64,000 bases of DNA, from the NCBI RefSeq assembly GCF_014495845.1, contig NZ_CP061080.1:4268001-4332000 (forward strand). The letters are read 5' to 3'. The notes under the pieces are model-generated. The model made no database searches. It was not told where the DNA came from and saw only the letters and a list, made by a program, of their open reading frames with translations. Both the position numbers and the translations under genes were made by a program. Source of the DNA: Aquibium microcysteis (GTDB taxonomy: Bacteria; Pseudomonadota; Alphaproteobacteria; Rhizobiales; Rhizobiaceae). Shown piece after piece: positions 49,416-57,715 of this stretch; the stretch's first letter is position 1, and every line of letters starts with the position of its first letter.

Positions 49416-50186
49416 TCAGGTCTGCGCCTGCGGGCGCCAGCGCAGGACGCGGCGCTCGAGCTGCGACAGCAGCAACGCAGAGACCAGACCGATCAGGCCG
49501 AGGACGATGATGCCGGCGAACATGTCGGCGGAACGGAAGCTGCGGGCTGCCAGGATCACCCACTGGCCGAGGCCGGTCCGGCTCGTCAGCATCTCCCCAA
49601 CGATCGTGATGATCAGGGCGACCACCAGGCCCACCCGCATGCCCGAGAGAATGTCCGGCAGCGCGTTCGGAAGAGCGACGATGCGCAGGTAGTCGAGGCG
49701 GCTCAGGCGCAGCATCCGGCTGACCTCCACCAGCCGCACGTCCACGGTCGAGACGCCGTAGGCGGTGGCCAGCAGCATCGGCCACACCGCGCCGAAACCC
49801 ACCGACGCGAGGACCATGGCGTCCGAGAGGCCGAAGAACGTGATCGCGACCGGGATGGCGGCCGAGGCGGGCAGCGGCCGGAGCAGTTCGAGGGTCGGCA
49901 TCACGTAGGTGCGCGCGAAGGCCGAAATGCCGATCCAGGCGCCGACGACGATGCCGAGCCCCGACGCCAGCAGCCAGCCCAGGACGATGCGCTGGAGCGT
50001 TTCGGCCGTCGCGGACGACAGCCGCCCGTCGGCGAATCCCCTGGCGAGCGCGCCGAAGGCGTCGAGCGGCGCGGGCAGGAACACCGGCGCCACGAGCCGG
50101 TTGACGCTGATCAGATGCCAGACGAAGACGAGGAACCCCGCAAAGCAAAGGCTCGCAAGTCCCCAGATCAGGTCGCGCCGCGTCAT
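49416..50186 (-). CDS. ABC transporter permease (SsuC/NrtB-like)
   Basis: A 256-aa permease with about six membrane helices and the EAA loop (EVSRMLRLSRLDYLRIVALPNALPDILSGMRVG). Similar to taurine/nitrate/aliphatic-sulfonate importers. Second permease of the system; ATG at 50186 overlaps the stop of the other. Confidence 0.93.
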   Translation of the reverse strand: MTRRDLIWGLASLCFAGFLVFVWHLISVNRLVAPVFLPAPLDAFGALARGFADGRLSSATAETLQRIVLGWLLASGLGIVVGAWIGISAFARTYVMPTLELLRPLPASAAIPVAITFFGLSDAMVLASVGFGAVWPMLLATAYGVSTVDVRLVEVSRMLRLSRLDYLRIVALPNALPDILSGMRVGLVVALIITIVGEMLTSRTGLGQWVILAARSFRSADMFAGIIVLGLIGLVSALLLSQLERRVLRWRPQAQT

Positions 50187-50938
50187 CGCCTCGGTCCCGA
50201 GAAGTTCAGGCGGCGCAGCACGACCGTCTCGAGCCGCACCAGCAGGTGGTTGAACGTCCAGCCCACCACGATCAGCCAGACGAGATAGGCGAACATCCAC
50301 GCCGGTCGCAGCGCCTGCTGCGCGATCTGCATCCCATAGCCGAGGCCGAGCGGGTTGACCGCGACCTCGACGGTGACGGCGACGATCAGCGAGACCGTGG
50401 CCGCGAGACGAAGCGCGACGAAGATGCGCGGCAGGGCCGAAGGCAGGACGATCTTCCAGATCGCCTGGGCGCGCGACAGGCCGAGCACGCGCGCCACTTC
50501 GAGAAGGCGCGGTTCGATGCCGGCGACGGCGCCGCGCGTCAGCACGAGCACGGTCCAGACCACGCTGAAGGCGACGACTGCGATCTCGAGCCGGAAGCCC
50601 AGCCCGAAGACCAGCATGAACAGCGGGATGATGGCGACCGACGGCACCGGCCGGACGAGTTCGATCGAGACGGACATCAGCCTGTTCAGCGTGCCGGAAA
50701 GGCCAAGAAGGATGCCGGCCAGGATGCCCGCGGCGCCGCCCACGAACAGGCCGCCCAGAGCGGCGGCGAGCGTCTCCAGAGTCGCCCGGATCATCGATCC
50801 GTCGGCCAGTGCGGCCAGCAGCGCGCCCAGGATTTCCGCCGGGCTCGCGAGAGCGTCGCTGGTGATGCCGTAGGTGGCGGCGGCGAGTTGGGCGCCGGCG
50901 ATCAGGGACAGCGGGAGGATCGCGCCCCGCCAGTTCAT
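50183..50938 (-). CDS. ABC transporter permease (SsuC/NrtB-like)
   Basis: A 251-aa permease, similar layout: hydrophobic N-terminus, RPVPSVAIIPLFMLVFGLG and the EAA loop EVARVLGLSRAQAIWKIVLPSALPRIFVALR. Two different permeases suggest a heterodimeric channel. It overlaps the ATPase gene (ATGA). Confidence 0.93.
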   Translation of the reverse strand: MNWRGAILPLSLIAGAQLAAATYGITSDALASPAEILGALLAALADGSMIRATLETLAAALGGLFVGGAAGILAGILLGLSGTLNRLMSVSIELVRPVPSVAIIPLFMLVFGLGFRLEIAVVAFSVVWTVLVLTRGAVAGIEPRLLEVARVLGLSRAQAIWKIVLPSALPRIFVALRLAATVSLIVAVTVEVAVNPLGLGYGMQIAQQALRPAWMFAYLVWLIVVGWTFNHLLVRLETVVLRRLNFSGPRR

Positions 50939-51708
50939 GACGCCTTCTCGCTCTCGGTCTCCTTGATGAAGTCATAGAGTTCGCGCCGGATGCGCAGGAA
51001 TTCCGGGTCTTCGGGAGTGGCGACCTGGTCGCGCGGACGGCCGATGCGAACGTCGAAGACCTTGCCGATCTGGCCGGGATTGCGTCTCAGGCCGATCACG
51101 CGGTCGCCCAGATAGATCGCCTCCTCGAGATCGTGCGTGACGAAGAAGACGGTCATCCTGTGCTTCATCATCAGCCGCTGCAACTCGTCCTGGAGGCCCT
51201 GCCGGGTCATCGCGTCGAGCGCGCCGAAGGGCTCGTCCATGAGGAGGACCTGCGGCCTTTGCGCGAGGCTGCGCGCGATCTGCACGCGCTGCTGCATGCC
51301 GCCGGAGAGTTCGGAGGGAAACTTGCCGCCGTCTCCCTCCAGTCCCATCAGCGCGAGCAGGTCAGCGACGATCGCTGCCCTCTCCGAACGCGGCGTGCCG
51401 GCGGCCTCGAGTGCCAGTTCGACGTTGCCCGACACCGTACGCCAGGGCAGAAGAGCCTTGCCGTAGTCCTGGAAGACGATCGCGATCTCCGGCCGCGGCC
51501 GGTCGATCGGCTGACCCCGGTAGGAGACGACGCCCTCGCTGGGAGCATGAAGCCCGGCGATCAGTCGCAGCATGGTGGTCTTGCCGCAGCCCGATGCGCC
51601 GACCACGCACACGAACTCGCCCTCGGCGATGTCGAGGTTCAGCCCCTTCAGCACCTGCTTCCGTCCGAACGACACGCCCGCGTCGCGAAATCCGATCAGC
51701 GGTTCCAT
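50935..51708 (-). CDS. ABC transporter ATP-binding protein (SsuB/NrtD-like)
   Basis: A 257-aa ATPase: Walker A GASGCGKTT, Q-loop FQDYGKALLPWRTV, signature LSGGMQQR, Walker B VLLMDEPFGALD and VTHDLEEA. This is the NitT/TauT pattern. The ATG at 51708 is 1 base past the amidase stop; the upstream frame is a shadow. Confidence 0.95.
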   Translation of the reverse strand: MEPLIGFRDAGVSFGRKQVLKGLNLDIAEGEFVCVVGASGCGKTTMLRLIAGLHAPSEGVVSYRGQPIDRPRPEIAIVFQDYGKALLPWRTVSGNVELALEAAGTPRSERAAIVADLLALMGLEGDGGKFPSELSGGMQQRVQIARSLAQRPQVLLMDEPFGALDAMTRQGLQDELQRLMMKHRMTVFFVTHDLEEAIYLGDRVIGLRRNPGQIGKVFDVRIGRPRDQVATPEDPEFLRIRRELYDFIKETESEKAS

Positions 51709-51709
51709 G

Positions 51710-53185
51710 TCAGGCAGGGTTCCCGCCGACCGGTTCGGAATAGGCGGGCGGCGGAACGAAGGCCTGATACCGTTCCTCGAGAAGCCTCGCGAAGCGGATG
51801 CACCGGACGTCGTCGAGTTGCCCGCCCACGATCTGGACGCCCACCGGCAGCCCCTCCTCCGAGAACCCGATCGGGGCGACCGTGGAGGGGAGGAAGTAGG
51901 CACCGGTGTAACCGGCCCAGAAGAGCTGGCGTCCGAACGGAACGTCGCGGCCGTTCACGGTCAGCGTCCGCCAGGCCGGAGGCCGGTCGTCGTGGGGAAA
52001 TGCCGTGGTGGCCAGCACGGGGCAGAGCAGGATGTCGCATTCCTCGAAGAAGTCGCGCCAGACCGCCGCGATGGAATGGCGCTCCTCGTTCAGCCGCAGC
52101 CATTCCCGATGGCTCATCGTGACGCCTTCCAGAAACATCGACCGCAGCTGGCTCTTCGGCGCAGCGGGGTCGGCCTTCTCCGCCTCGAACGCGGCGATGT
52201 CGGCGTCCGGCATGTCCTGGGAGATCGCCGCGCGCATGAGGAGCTCGTAGACGACGTGGACCCGATGGCTGTCGAGTTGCGGGCGCCAGCCGACGCGCAC
52301 GTCGGCGCCTTCGCCGCGCAGGAAGTCGGCGAGCCGGGCGAGCTGGTCTTCGATCGCGCGGTCCACTTCCGCGTAGACGTCGTTCAGCACGACGCCGATC
52401 CTGAGACCGCGGAAGGAATGCAGGTCTCTCTCGCGCGGACGGCGGAACTGGCCGGGGAAGGCCTCGTGCCTGAAATCGGCCACGGCACGGAAAGCGATCT
52501 CGAGATCCTCGGCACTGCGCGCGAGCGGACCGATCACCGAGATGTCCCCGGCGGCATGGCGGGTTCTCAGCGAGTGGCCGACGGAAGAGCAGAGCCCATA
52601 GGTGGGCTTGTGGGCGAAGACGCCGCAGAAATGCGCCGGATTGCGCAGCGAGGACGCGATGTCGCTGCCGAGCTCGAGACCCGACAGGCCGGCCGCCAGC
52701 GCGGCGGCGGAACCGCCCGACGAGCCGCCCGGCGTCCGGTCGAGATTCCAGGGATTGCGGGTGCGGCCATAGATCTCGTTGGCGCTCTGGGCGTCGGCGA
52801 GGCCCGGCGGCACGTTGGTCTTGCCGAAGACGACGGCGCCCGCCGCCTTCAGCCGCGAGACCGCGACGGCATCGCCGCCGGCCACGTTGTCGCGGAAGGC
52901 GGGAAGCCCGTATGTGGTCGGCGTCCCGGCGAGATTGAACGATTCCTTGATCGTCATCGGCACGCCATGGAGCGGGCCGAGCGGAGCACCGGCGGCAACC
53001 GCTGCGTCGGCCGCCCTCGCAGCCTGCCGGGCCGCCTCGACGTCGAGAACCACGACCGCGTTGATGGACGGGTTATGCGCGGCCACGCGGCCGAGATATC
53101 CATCCAGAAGCTCTTCCGAGCCGACCTTCCGGTCGCGAATGCGGCGCGCCAGCGTCGCCGCCGAGCTGAAAAGTTCGTCTGCCAC
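51710..53185 (-). CDS. Amidase signature family enzyme with altered oxyanion motif
   Basis: A 491-aa amidase with catalytic Lys80 (MTIKES), cis-Ser in GGSSGG (about 155-156) and nucleophile Ser179. The usual GGSS neighbourhood GSDxGGSxR reads GSDIASSLR, so the oxyanion-hole IGGS is IASS. The remainder, including KPTYGL, is normal. It lies 1 base before the ATPase gene, so the substrate may be the imported amide. Specificity unknown. Confidence 0.92.
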   Translation of the reverse strand: MADELFSSAATLARRIRDRKVGSEELLDGYLGRVAAHNPSINAVVVLDVEAARQAARAADAAVAAGAPLGPLHGVPMTIKESFNLAGTPTTYGLPAFRDNVAGGDAVAVSRLKAAGAVVFGKTNVPPGLADAQSANEIYGRTRNPWNLDRTPGGSSGGSAAALAAGLSGLELGSDIASSLRNPAHFCGVFAHKPTYGLCSSVGHSLRTRHAAGDISVIGPLARSAEDLEIAFRAVADFRHEAFPGQFRRPRERDLHSFRGLRIGVVLNDVYAEVDRAIEDQLARLADFLRGEGADVRVGWRPQLDSHRVHVVYELLMRAAISQDMPDADIAAFEAEKADPAAPKSQLRSMFLEGVTMSHREWLRLNEERHSIAAVWRDFFEECDILLCPVLATTAFPHDDRPPAWRTLTVNGRDVPFGRQLFWAGYTGAYFLPSTVAPIGFSEEGLPVGVQIVGGQLDDVRCIRFARLLEERYQAFVPPPAYSEPVGGNPA

Positions 53186-53344
53186 TCTCGACCCTTCGAA
53201 AGAAGGCGGGCGGCCCCGGGCACCGCACCGCCGCGATCAATCCTGAACCATGTCCCCGAAAGCGGCTCCGGTTACGGGACGTGACATGCGGGGAACCAGG
53301 CCGCTGAAACGTCCGGTGCCGATCGGGCAAGATCGCGCCAGGCT

Positions 53345-54289
53345 TCAGCGGAGATAGGAGGGGACCAGGTCCTCGCCCTTGACGTCGGAGGACAGCATGC
53401 CCTGATCCTTCATCGTGTCGATCCAGTACTGTATCCCGGTAGCGGGCACGTCGGACTGGAAGGTGCCCCACCGGGACGTCGCCACCACCTTTTCCGGCAG
53501 CTTGGTCCACTTCGCGAAGCTCTTGCGCGCCTCGGCATCGTTCGCCTTGATGAACTCGGCCGCTTCGGCGAGAGCGTCGCGGAACCCCTTGACTGCGTCG
53601 GGGTTCGCCTCGGCCCAATCGCGCGATGCCACGAAGATGACGATGGGCGCGCCGTCGGGCATGGTCGCGACGAAATCGCCGAAGTCGTAGCCTGCGCCTT
53701 CCCGGATCATCTTCGAATAGAACGGATCGACCGAGACCACCGCATCGACGTTGCCGCTGGCCAGCAGGTCCTGCATCTGCGGGAACGGCACCTCGACGAA
53801 GCGGACCTTGGAATAGTCGCTCTGGTTCTCGCTCATCCAGCGCTGGACCATCGCCTGGTGATAGGACTGCAGTCCGACCACTCCGACCGTCTTGCCTTCG
53901 AGATCCTTCGGCGCCTTGATGTCCGTCCCGTTGCGCGCGAGCACGCCCACGGCCGGCGGCTGGACGGACGGGAAGGCGGACGCACCGGCGATCACCGAGA
54001 GTTCGATTCCGGCCTGCCAGGCCGACAGGACGGGGATGAGGACGGTATGCCCGACCTCGGCCGAACCGGATGCGATCGCACCGATCATCACGGAAGGATT
54101 GGGTGCGGCGGTGAGTTCCACGTCGAGCCCCCGCTTGTCGAAGAAGCCCTGGTCCTCGGCCACGAAGAGGGGCAGGCCATCGCTGATCGGAACGAAATTC
54201 ACCCGGATCGGATCGGCCGCCGCGGCGGTGACTACAAGTCCGCCTGCGAAGCCGATGGCCGCCAGAACGAGCCGTAACATGCGCTGCAT
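53345..54289 (-). CDS. ABC transporter substrate-binding protein (SsuA/THI5/NMT1-like)
   Basis: A 314-aa periplasmic receptor with signal peptide (MQRMLRLVLAAIGFAGGLVV, cut near AAAA-DP) and NMT1/SsuA-type patterns LPLFVAEDQGFFDKRGLDVEL and VMIGAIASGSAEVGHT. ATG at 54289 has GGAGG 7 bases upstream, better than the GTG at 54292. It is the first gene of the importer-amidase set. Confidence 0.93.
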   Translation of the reverse strand: MQRMLRLVLAAIGFAGGLVVTAAAADPIRVNFVPISDGLPLFVAEDQGFFDKRGLDVELTAAPNPSVMIGAIASGSAEVGHTVLIPVLSAWQAGIELSVIAGASAFPSVQPPAVGVLARNGTDIKAPKDLEGKTVGVVGLQSYHQAMVQRWMSENQSDYSKVRFVEVPFPQMQDLLASGNVDAVVSVDPFYSKMIREGAGYDFGDFVATMPDGAPIVIFVASRDWAEANPDAVKGFRDALAEAAEFIKANDAEARKSFAKWTKLPEKVVATSRWGTFQSDVPATGIQYWIDTMKDQGMLSSDVKGEDLVPSYLR

Positions 54290-54316
54290 CACTCATCCTC
54301 CAGTGTAAGGCAGGCT

Positions 54317-54334
54317 GATATAAGGGTCTCTTAT
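54317..54334. promoter_or_regulatory. Imperfect palindrome upstream of the importer
   Basis: ATAAGGG-T-CTCTTAT (54320-54334, six of seven pairs) lies 31 bases before the substrate-binding protein start. Possible operator; no regulator gene is adjacent. Confidence 0.35.
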
Positions 54335-54450
54335 TTGCGCTCTGTCAAGAGCGGGAACCCCGTGCCGGACCGCAGATATCGGCGCGGACCGGAGCCACCG
54401 GCGCGGTCAAGGGTGGATTGCGCCGCGGTTCAGCCCGTCGTTGGCGGCCG

Positions 54451-54700
54451 TCAGACCGCGCGCTCATGCATCGGACCGCGCCCGCCGCCGTCTGCCGCGC
54501 GCACCGCGCCGGTGACGTAGGAGGCGTCGTCGGAGGCGAGGAAGTGGCAGCAGGCGGCGATCTCTGGCGGATCCGCCGCCCGCCGCAGTGCGATGCGGCC
54601 GCCGCGCGCGGCGAACGCCTCCGCCGCCGTCGTGCCGTCTACCCGCGCGGACGCCCGCATCTCCCGCTCGCTCATCGGTGTCCGCTCCGGGATCGACGGC
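54451..54700 (-). pseudogene. C-terminal remnant of a short-chain dehydrogenase
   Basis: The minus frame ends with LRRAADPPEIAACCHFLASDDASYVTGAVRAADGG, the last third of an SDR, preceded by RTPMSERE matching the post-PG-Ile-x-TPM region. The Rossmann TGxxxGxG and YxxxK parts are absent, and the frame upstream turns random near 54700. Probably a truncated gene between two catabolic blocks. Confidence 0.75.
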
Positions 54701-55057
54701 GCGTCTCGCGGGGGGCTCGATCCAGAGACGCGCCGCCGGGCGAAGAAAAGCATTGGGAGGAGGTCGACGCAGGAGGGTCGCAGACGGCGTATCTGCGGGG
54801 CGGTCAGGATGTCCTGCGCATCGAGGCATCCGGCCGCGAGATCTGGCAGAGCCACGGGTTCGACGCCCCGAGCCCGCCGTTCCCCCAGGCTCCGGCTCGA
54901 CCATCGTCGGGACGTTCGGTCTCTCCGACGAAGGGCGGCGGTGCGATCGTCCGCGGGCCGATCGGCCGGGATCGCCCTCGCCGAAAACCGATTTCTCGGC
55001 AGCCCGGCCAGACCGCCCGGGCTGCGGGCAAGGAGACTGCAGCCCGGGCGAATCCGC
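54701..55057. other. Gene-free spacer
   Basis: About 350 bases between the SDR remnant and the APC permease gene with no recognisable coding sequence. A clear terminator was not found. It may be the eroded remainder of the SDR gene's locus. Confidence 0.45.
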
Positions 55058-56494
55058 TCAGGCGGGATTCTCGCCCATGGCCGAGAAGCGAGCCGGATCG
55101 GCCTTCTCCAGACGGATCGCCAGGAGGTAGCCGACGATGGCGGCGGCCGGAATGAGGCAGGGCAGGATGATGCCGAGCGCCCCGCCGGTCGTGCCGGTCA
55201 GATCGCCGAAGTTCATGAAGATGTAGACGAACAGAACACTCATGACCGCGGCCGAAAGCGCGGGCAGTATCCTGGTCGACAGCGCCGATCCTCCGGATTG
55301 CTTCCTGCCGAAATAGACGATGACCGCGATCGAGGTGACGGTCATCATTCCCAGGATGCCGAGCGTGCCGATCTGGCTGATCCAGGTGAACAGATTGAGC
55401 ACCGGGTCGAGGCCGAGGCCGGCGAAGACCGCAACGACGATCAACGCGCCCACGGTCTGGAGAACGGAGCCCGTGTGAGGGCTCTGGTGACTGGCATGCG
55501 TGCGTCCGAACACGGCCGGCAGCAAACCTTCGCGCCCCGCGACATAGGTGTAGCGGGCGATGTAGTTGTGGAAGGCCGAGAGCGCCGCGAAGAGGCTCGT
55601 CACGAGCAGGATGCCCGCGATCGCCGGGACCGGCCCGCCGACATATTCGCCCGCGAGGTTGAAGAAGAAGGCGGACGGATCGGGAAGCGCCTGGATCGTC
55701 GGGACGAGATTGCCGGCCCCGACGGCCGCGATCATCAGCCACGTGCTGAAGACGAAGAAGACGCCGATCATGAGCACGGAGAGATAGGTGGCGCGCGGAA
55801 TGGTCTTTTCCGGCTCGCGGGCTTCCTCGGCGTAGATCGTCGTCGCCTCGAAACCGATGAAGGAGCCGAGGCAGAGCAGGATCGCGATGGTGAGCGAGCC
55901 CGAGAACACCGCGTTCATGTCGAAGATGTCGATCGCGAGGCCGTTCGGGCCGCCGCCTTTGCCGATGATCGCGAGATCCACGATCAGGACGATGAGGTAT
56001 TCGAGCGCGACGAGAACGACCATCACCTTCGCAGACAGGTCGACCTGACGATAGCCGAGGATGCCGAAGAGGGCGATGGCGATCAGGCTCCATCCCCACC
56101 AGGGGAGGACGAGGCCGAACTCGGAGAAGACACCGGAAGCGATGCCGCCGAGCAGGCCGATCAGACCGAACTGCATGGCGTTGTAGGCAACCAGCGCGAC
56201 GATCGCGATGGCGCCGGCAACGCGCCCTCCGAGTCCGTGCGCAGCATAGGCGTAGAATGCGCCTGCGTTCTTGACGTGACGCGCCATCGCCACGTAGCCG
56301 GCCGAGAAGGCGAGCATCAGCAACGTCACGAAGACGAACGTCGCGGGAATGCCGGCCCCGTTGCCGAGCATGAAGGCAATCGGCATCGCCCCCGCTATGC
56401 CCGTCAGCGGGGCGGCCGCCGAAATCACCATGAAGGTGACCGCGATCAGCCCCAGCGAATTCTTTCTCAGTTGGTTAGTCCCCTCTCCATTCAT
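55058..56494 (-). CDS. APC-family amino acid/amine permease
   Basis: A 478-aa transporter with about 12 membrane helices. TM1 shows the ISAAAPLTGIAG unwound loop of APC transporters and ARHVKNAGAFYAYAAHGLG follows TM2. It imports or exchanges amino acids or amines. Last gene of the operon with the GS-like ligase, 58 bp after the flavin reductase fusion gene, so its ligand may be that pathway's substrate. Confidence 0.93.
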   Translation of the reverse strand: MNGEGTNQLRKNSLGLIAVTFMVISAAAPLTGIAGAMPIAFMLGNGAGIPATFVFVTLLMLAFSAGYVAMARHVKNAGAFYAYAAHGLGGRVAGAIAIVALVAYNAMQFGLIGLLGGIASGVFSEFGLVLPWWGWSLIAIALFGILGYRQVDLSAKVMVVLVALEYLIVLIVDLAIIGKGGGPNGLAIDIFDMNAVFSGSLTIAILLCLGSFIGFEATTIYAEEAREPEKTIPRATYLSVLMIGVFFVFSTWLMIAAVGAGNLVPTIQALPDPSAFFFNLAGEYVGGPVPAIAGILLVTSLFAALSAFHNYIARYTYVAGREGLLPAVFGRTHASHQSPHTGSVLQTVGALIVVAVFAGLGLDPVLNLFTWISQIGTLGILGMMTVTSIAVIVYFGRKQSGGSALSTRILPALSAAVMSVLFVYIFMNFGDLTGTTGGALGIILPCLIPAAAIVGYLLAIRLEKADPARFSAMGENPA

Positions 56495-56552
56495 TTCACC
56501 GTCTCCTGTTGAGTTTGGTTCCCCTGCACGGATTTCCGTCCGTGTCGTTCCG

Positions 56553-57707
56553 TCATTGGCTGCGTGCGAAATGTGCCCTGCATCCGGCGAGGAAGTTCTC
56601 GACCAGCGGCTTGTGCCGCTCGGCCGGCCGCGCCAGCGCTATGACCCCTGCTTCCGGAAACTCCTCCCGCAAGGGTATGGCGTGGATGATCCCGCCGTCG
56701 GGTCCCGTTTTCGACCGGGGTCGCTGCGGCACGACGGAATAGCCGAGCCCCCGCCCGACCAGGCCGCGCACCATTGCGAATGACGGCGACTGCAGTCGGA
56801 TCGCCGGCTTCTGCCCGCCGCGTTCGAACAGCGCCGCATTGGCCCTTCGCACCGAAGGATGATCGAACAGGATCATCGGCTTGTCCGAAAGGTCAGCCAG
56901 CCGGAGGCTGGATCGTCCCGCCAGGGGATGCTCCTCACCGACCAGGACATGCGGATCGGGCGGACACAGGAGTTCGACGGCCAGATCGGGATCGTCGACG
57001 GAGCCGAAGGTGATGGCGGCGTCGATGCCGTCTGCACGCATCTGCTCCACCAGATCGTCGTGATCGGCCTCCAGCAACCGAAGATCGACGCCCGGCTCCC
57101 GTCTGGCGAAATCAGCGAAGAGCGCCGGTACCAGTTCCGGGCCGAGCGTTATGAAGAACCCTACCCGCAACCGGTCCGCCGAGACGAGGGGCGGGTGGTC
57201 TTCGGGTGCGATGGGAATGGCGCGGCGATAGCCGCGATTGGCATAGACCAGCGGCGAGCGCTGCGTGGAGAGCTCGATCTGCTCGACTTCGCCGATGAAG
57301 ATGAAATGCGTCCCCCACATCACGGCGGTTTTCAGCTCGCAGTCCAGGGCGACCACCGCGCCGTCGACGATCGGCGCGCCCGTCGAGCCCGGATGCCACT
57401 TGATCGCACCGAACCGATCCTCGTTCAGGTGCTTGAGCCTGCCGGAGAAGAGATCGGACAGGAAGCTCTGGCTTCCGCTCAGAACGTTCGCACAGAACCG
57501 CCGATTGCGGCGGATCGCCTCGCAGGCCGGGCTCAGATGATGGATGGAGATCAGCAAGGAGGGCCGGGGCGTATCGGCCGAGACCGAGGTCATCGAAGAC
57601 ACCGTGACGCCGAACCGTCCCGCCTCGCCGTCTGTGGTCACGACCGTGACGGCAGAGGCCACCCGGCTCATGCCCTCGAGAAAGCGGTTGCGGAGGTCGG
57701 CGTCCAT
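56553..57707 (-). CDS. Flavin reductase fused to a LysR-type effector-binding domain
   Basis: A 384-aa fusion. Residues about 8-160 are a flavin reductase of the FMN split-barrel type (FLEGMSRVASAVTVVTTDGEAG, VTVSSMTSVSADTPRPSLLI, FCANVLSGSQSFLSDLFSGR, WGTHFIFIGEVEQIEL). After a short linker, residues about 177-382 are a LysR substrate-binding domain (LRVGFFITLGPELVPALFADFARREPGVDLRL, DGIDAAITFG, PHVLVGEEHPLA, GLVGRGLGYSVVPQR). No LysR helix-turn-helix is present anywhere. The reductase would make FMNH2 or FADH2 for a partner; the second domain could sense a ligand and tune it. ATG at 57707 gives the family N-terminus. Confidence 0.88.
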   Translation of the reverse strand: MDADLRNRFLEGMSRVASAVTVVTTDGEAGRFGVTVSSMTSVSADTPRPSLLISIHHLSPACEAIRRNRRFCANVLSGSQSFLSDLFSGRLKHLNEDRFGAIKWHPGSTGAPIVDGAVVALDCELKTAVMWGTHFIFIGEVEQIELSTQRSPLVYANRGYRRAIPIAPEDHPPLVSADRLRVGFFITLGPELVPALFADFARREPGVDLRLLEADHDDLVEQMRADGIDAAITFGSVDDPDLAVELLCPPDPHVLVGEEHPLAGRSSLRLADLSDKPMILFDHPSVRRANAALFERGGQKPAIRLQSPSFAMVRGLVGRGLGYSVVPQRPRSKTGPDGGIIHAIPLREEFPEAGVIALARPAERHKPLVENFLAGCRAHFARSQ

Positions 57708-57715
57708 GAGCGGCC

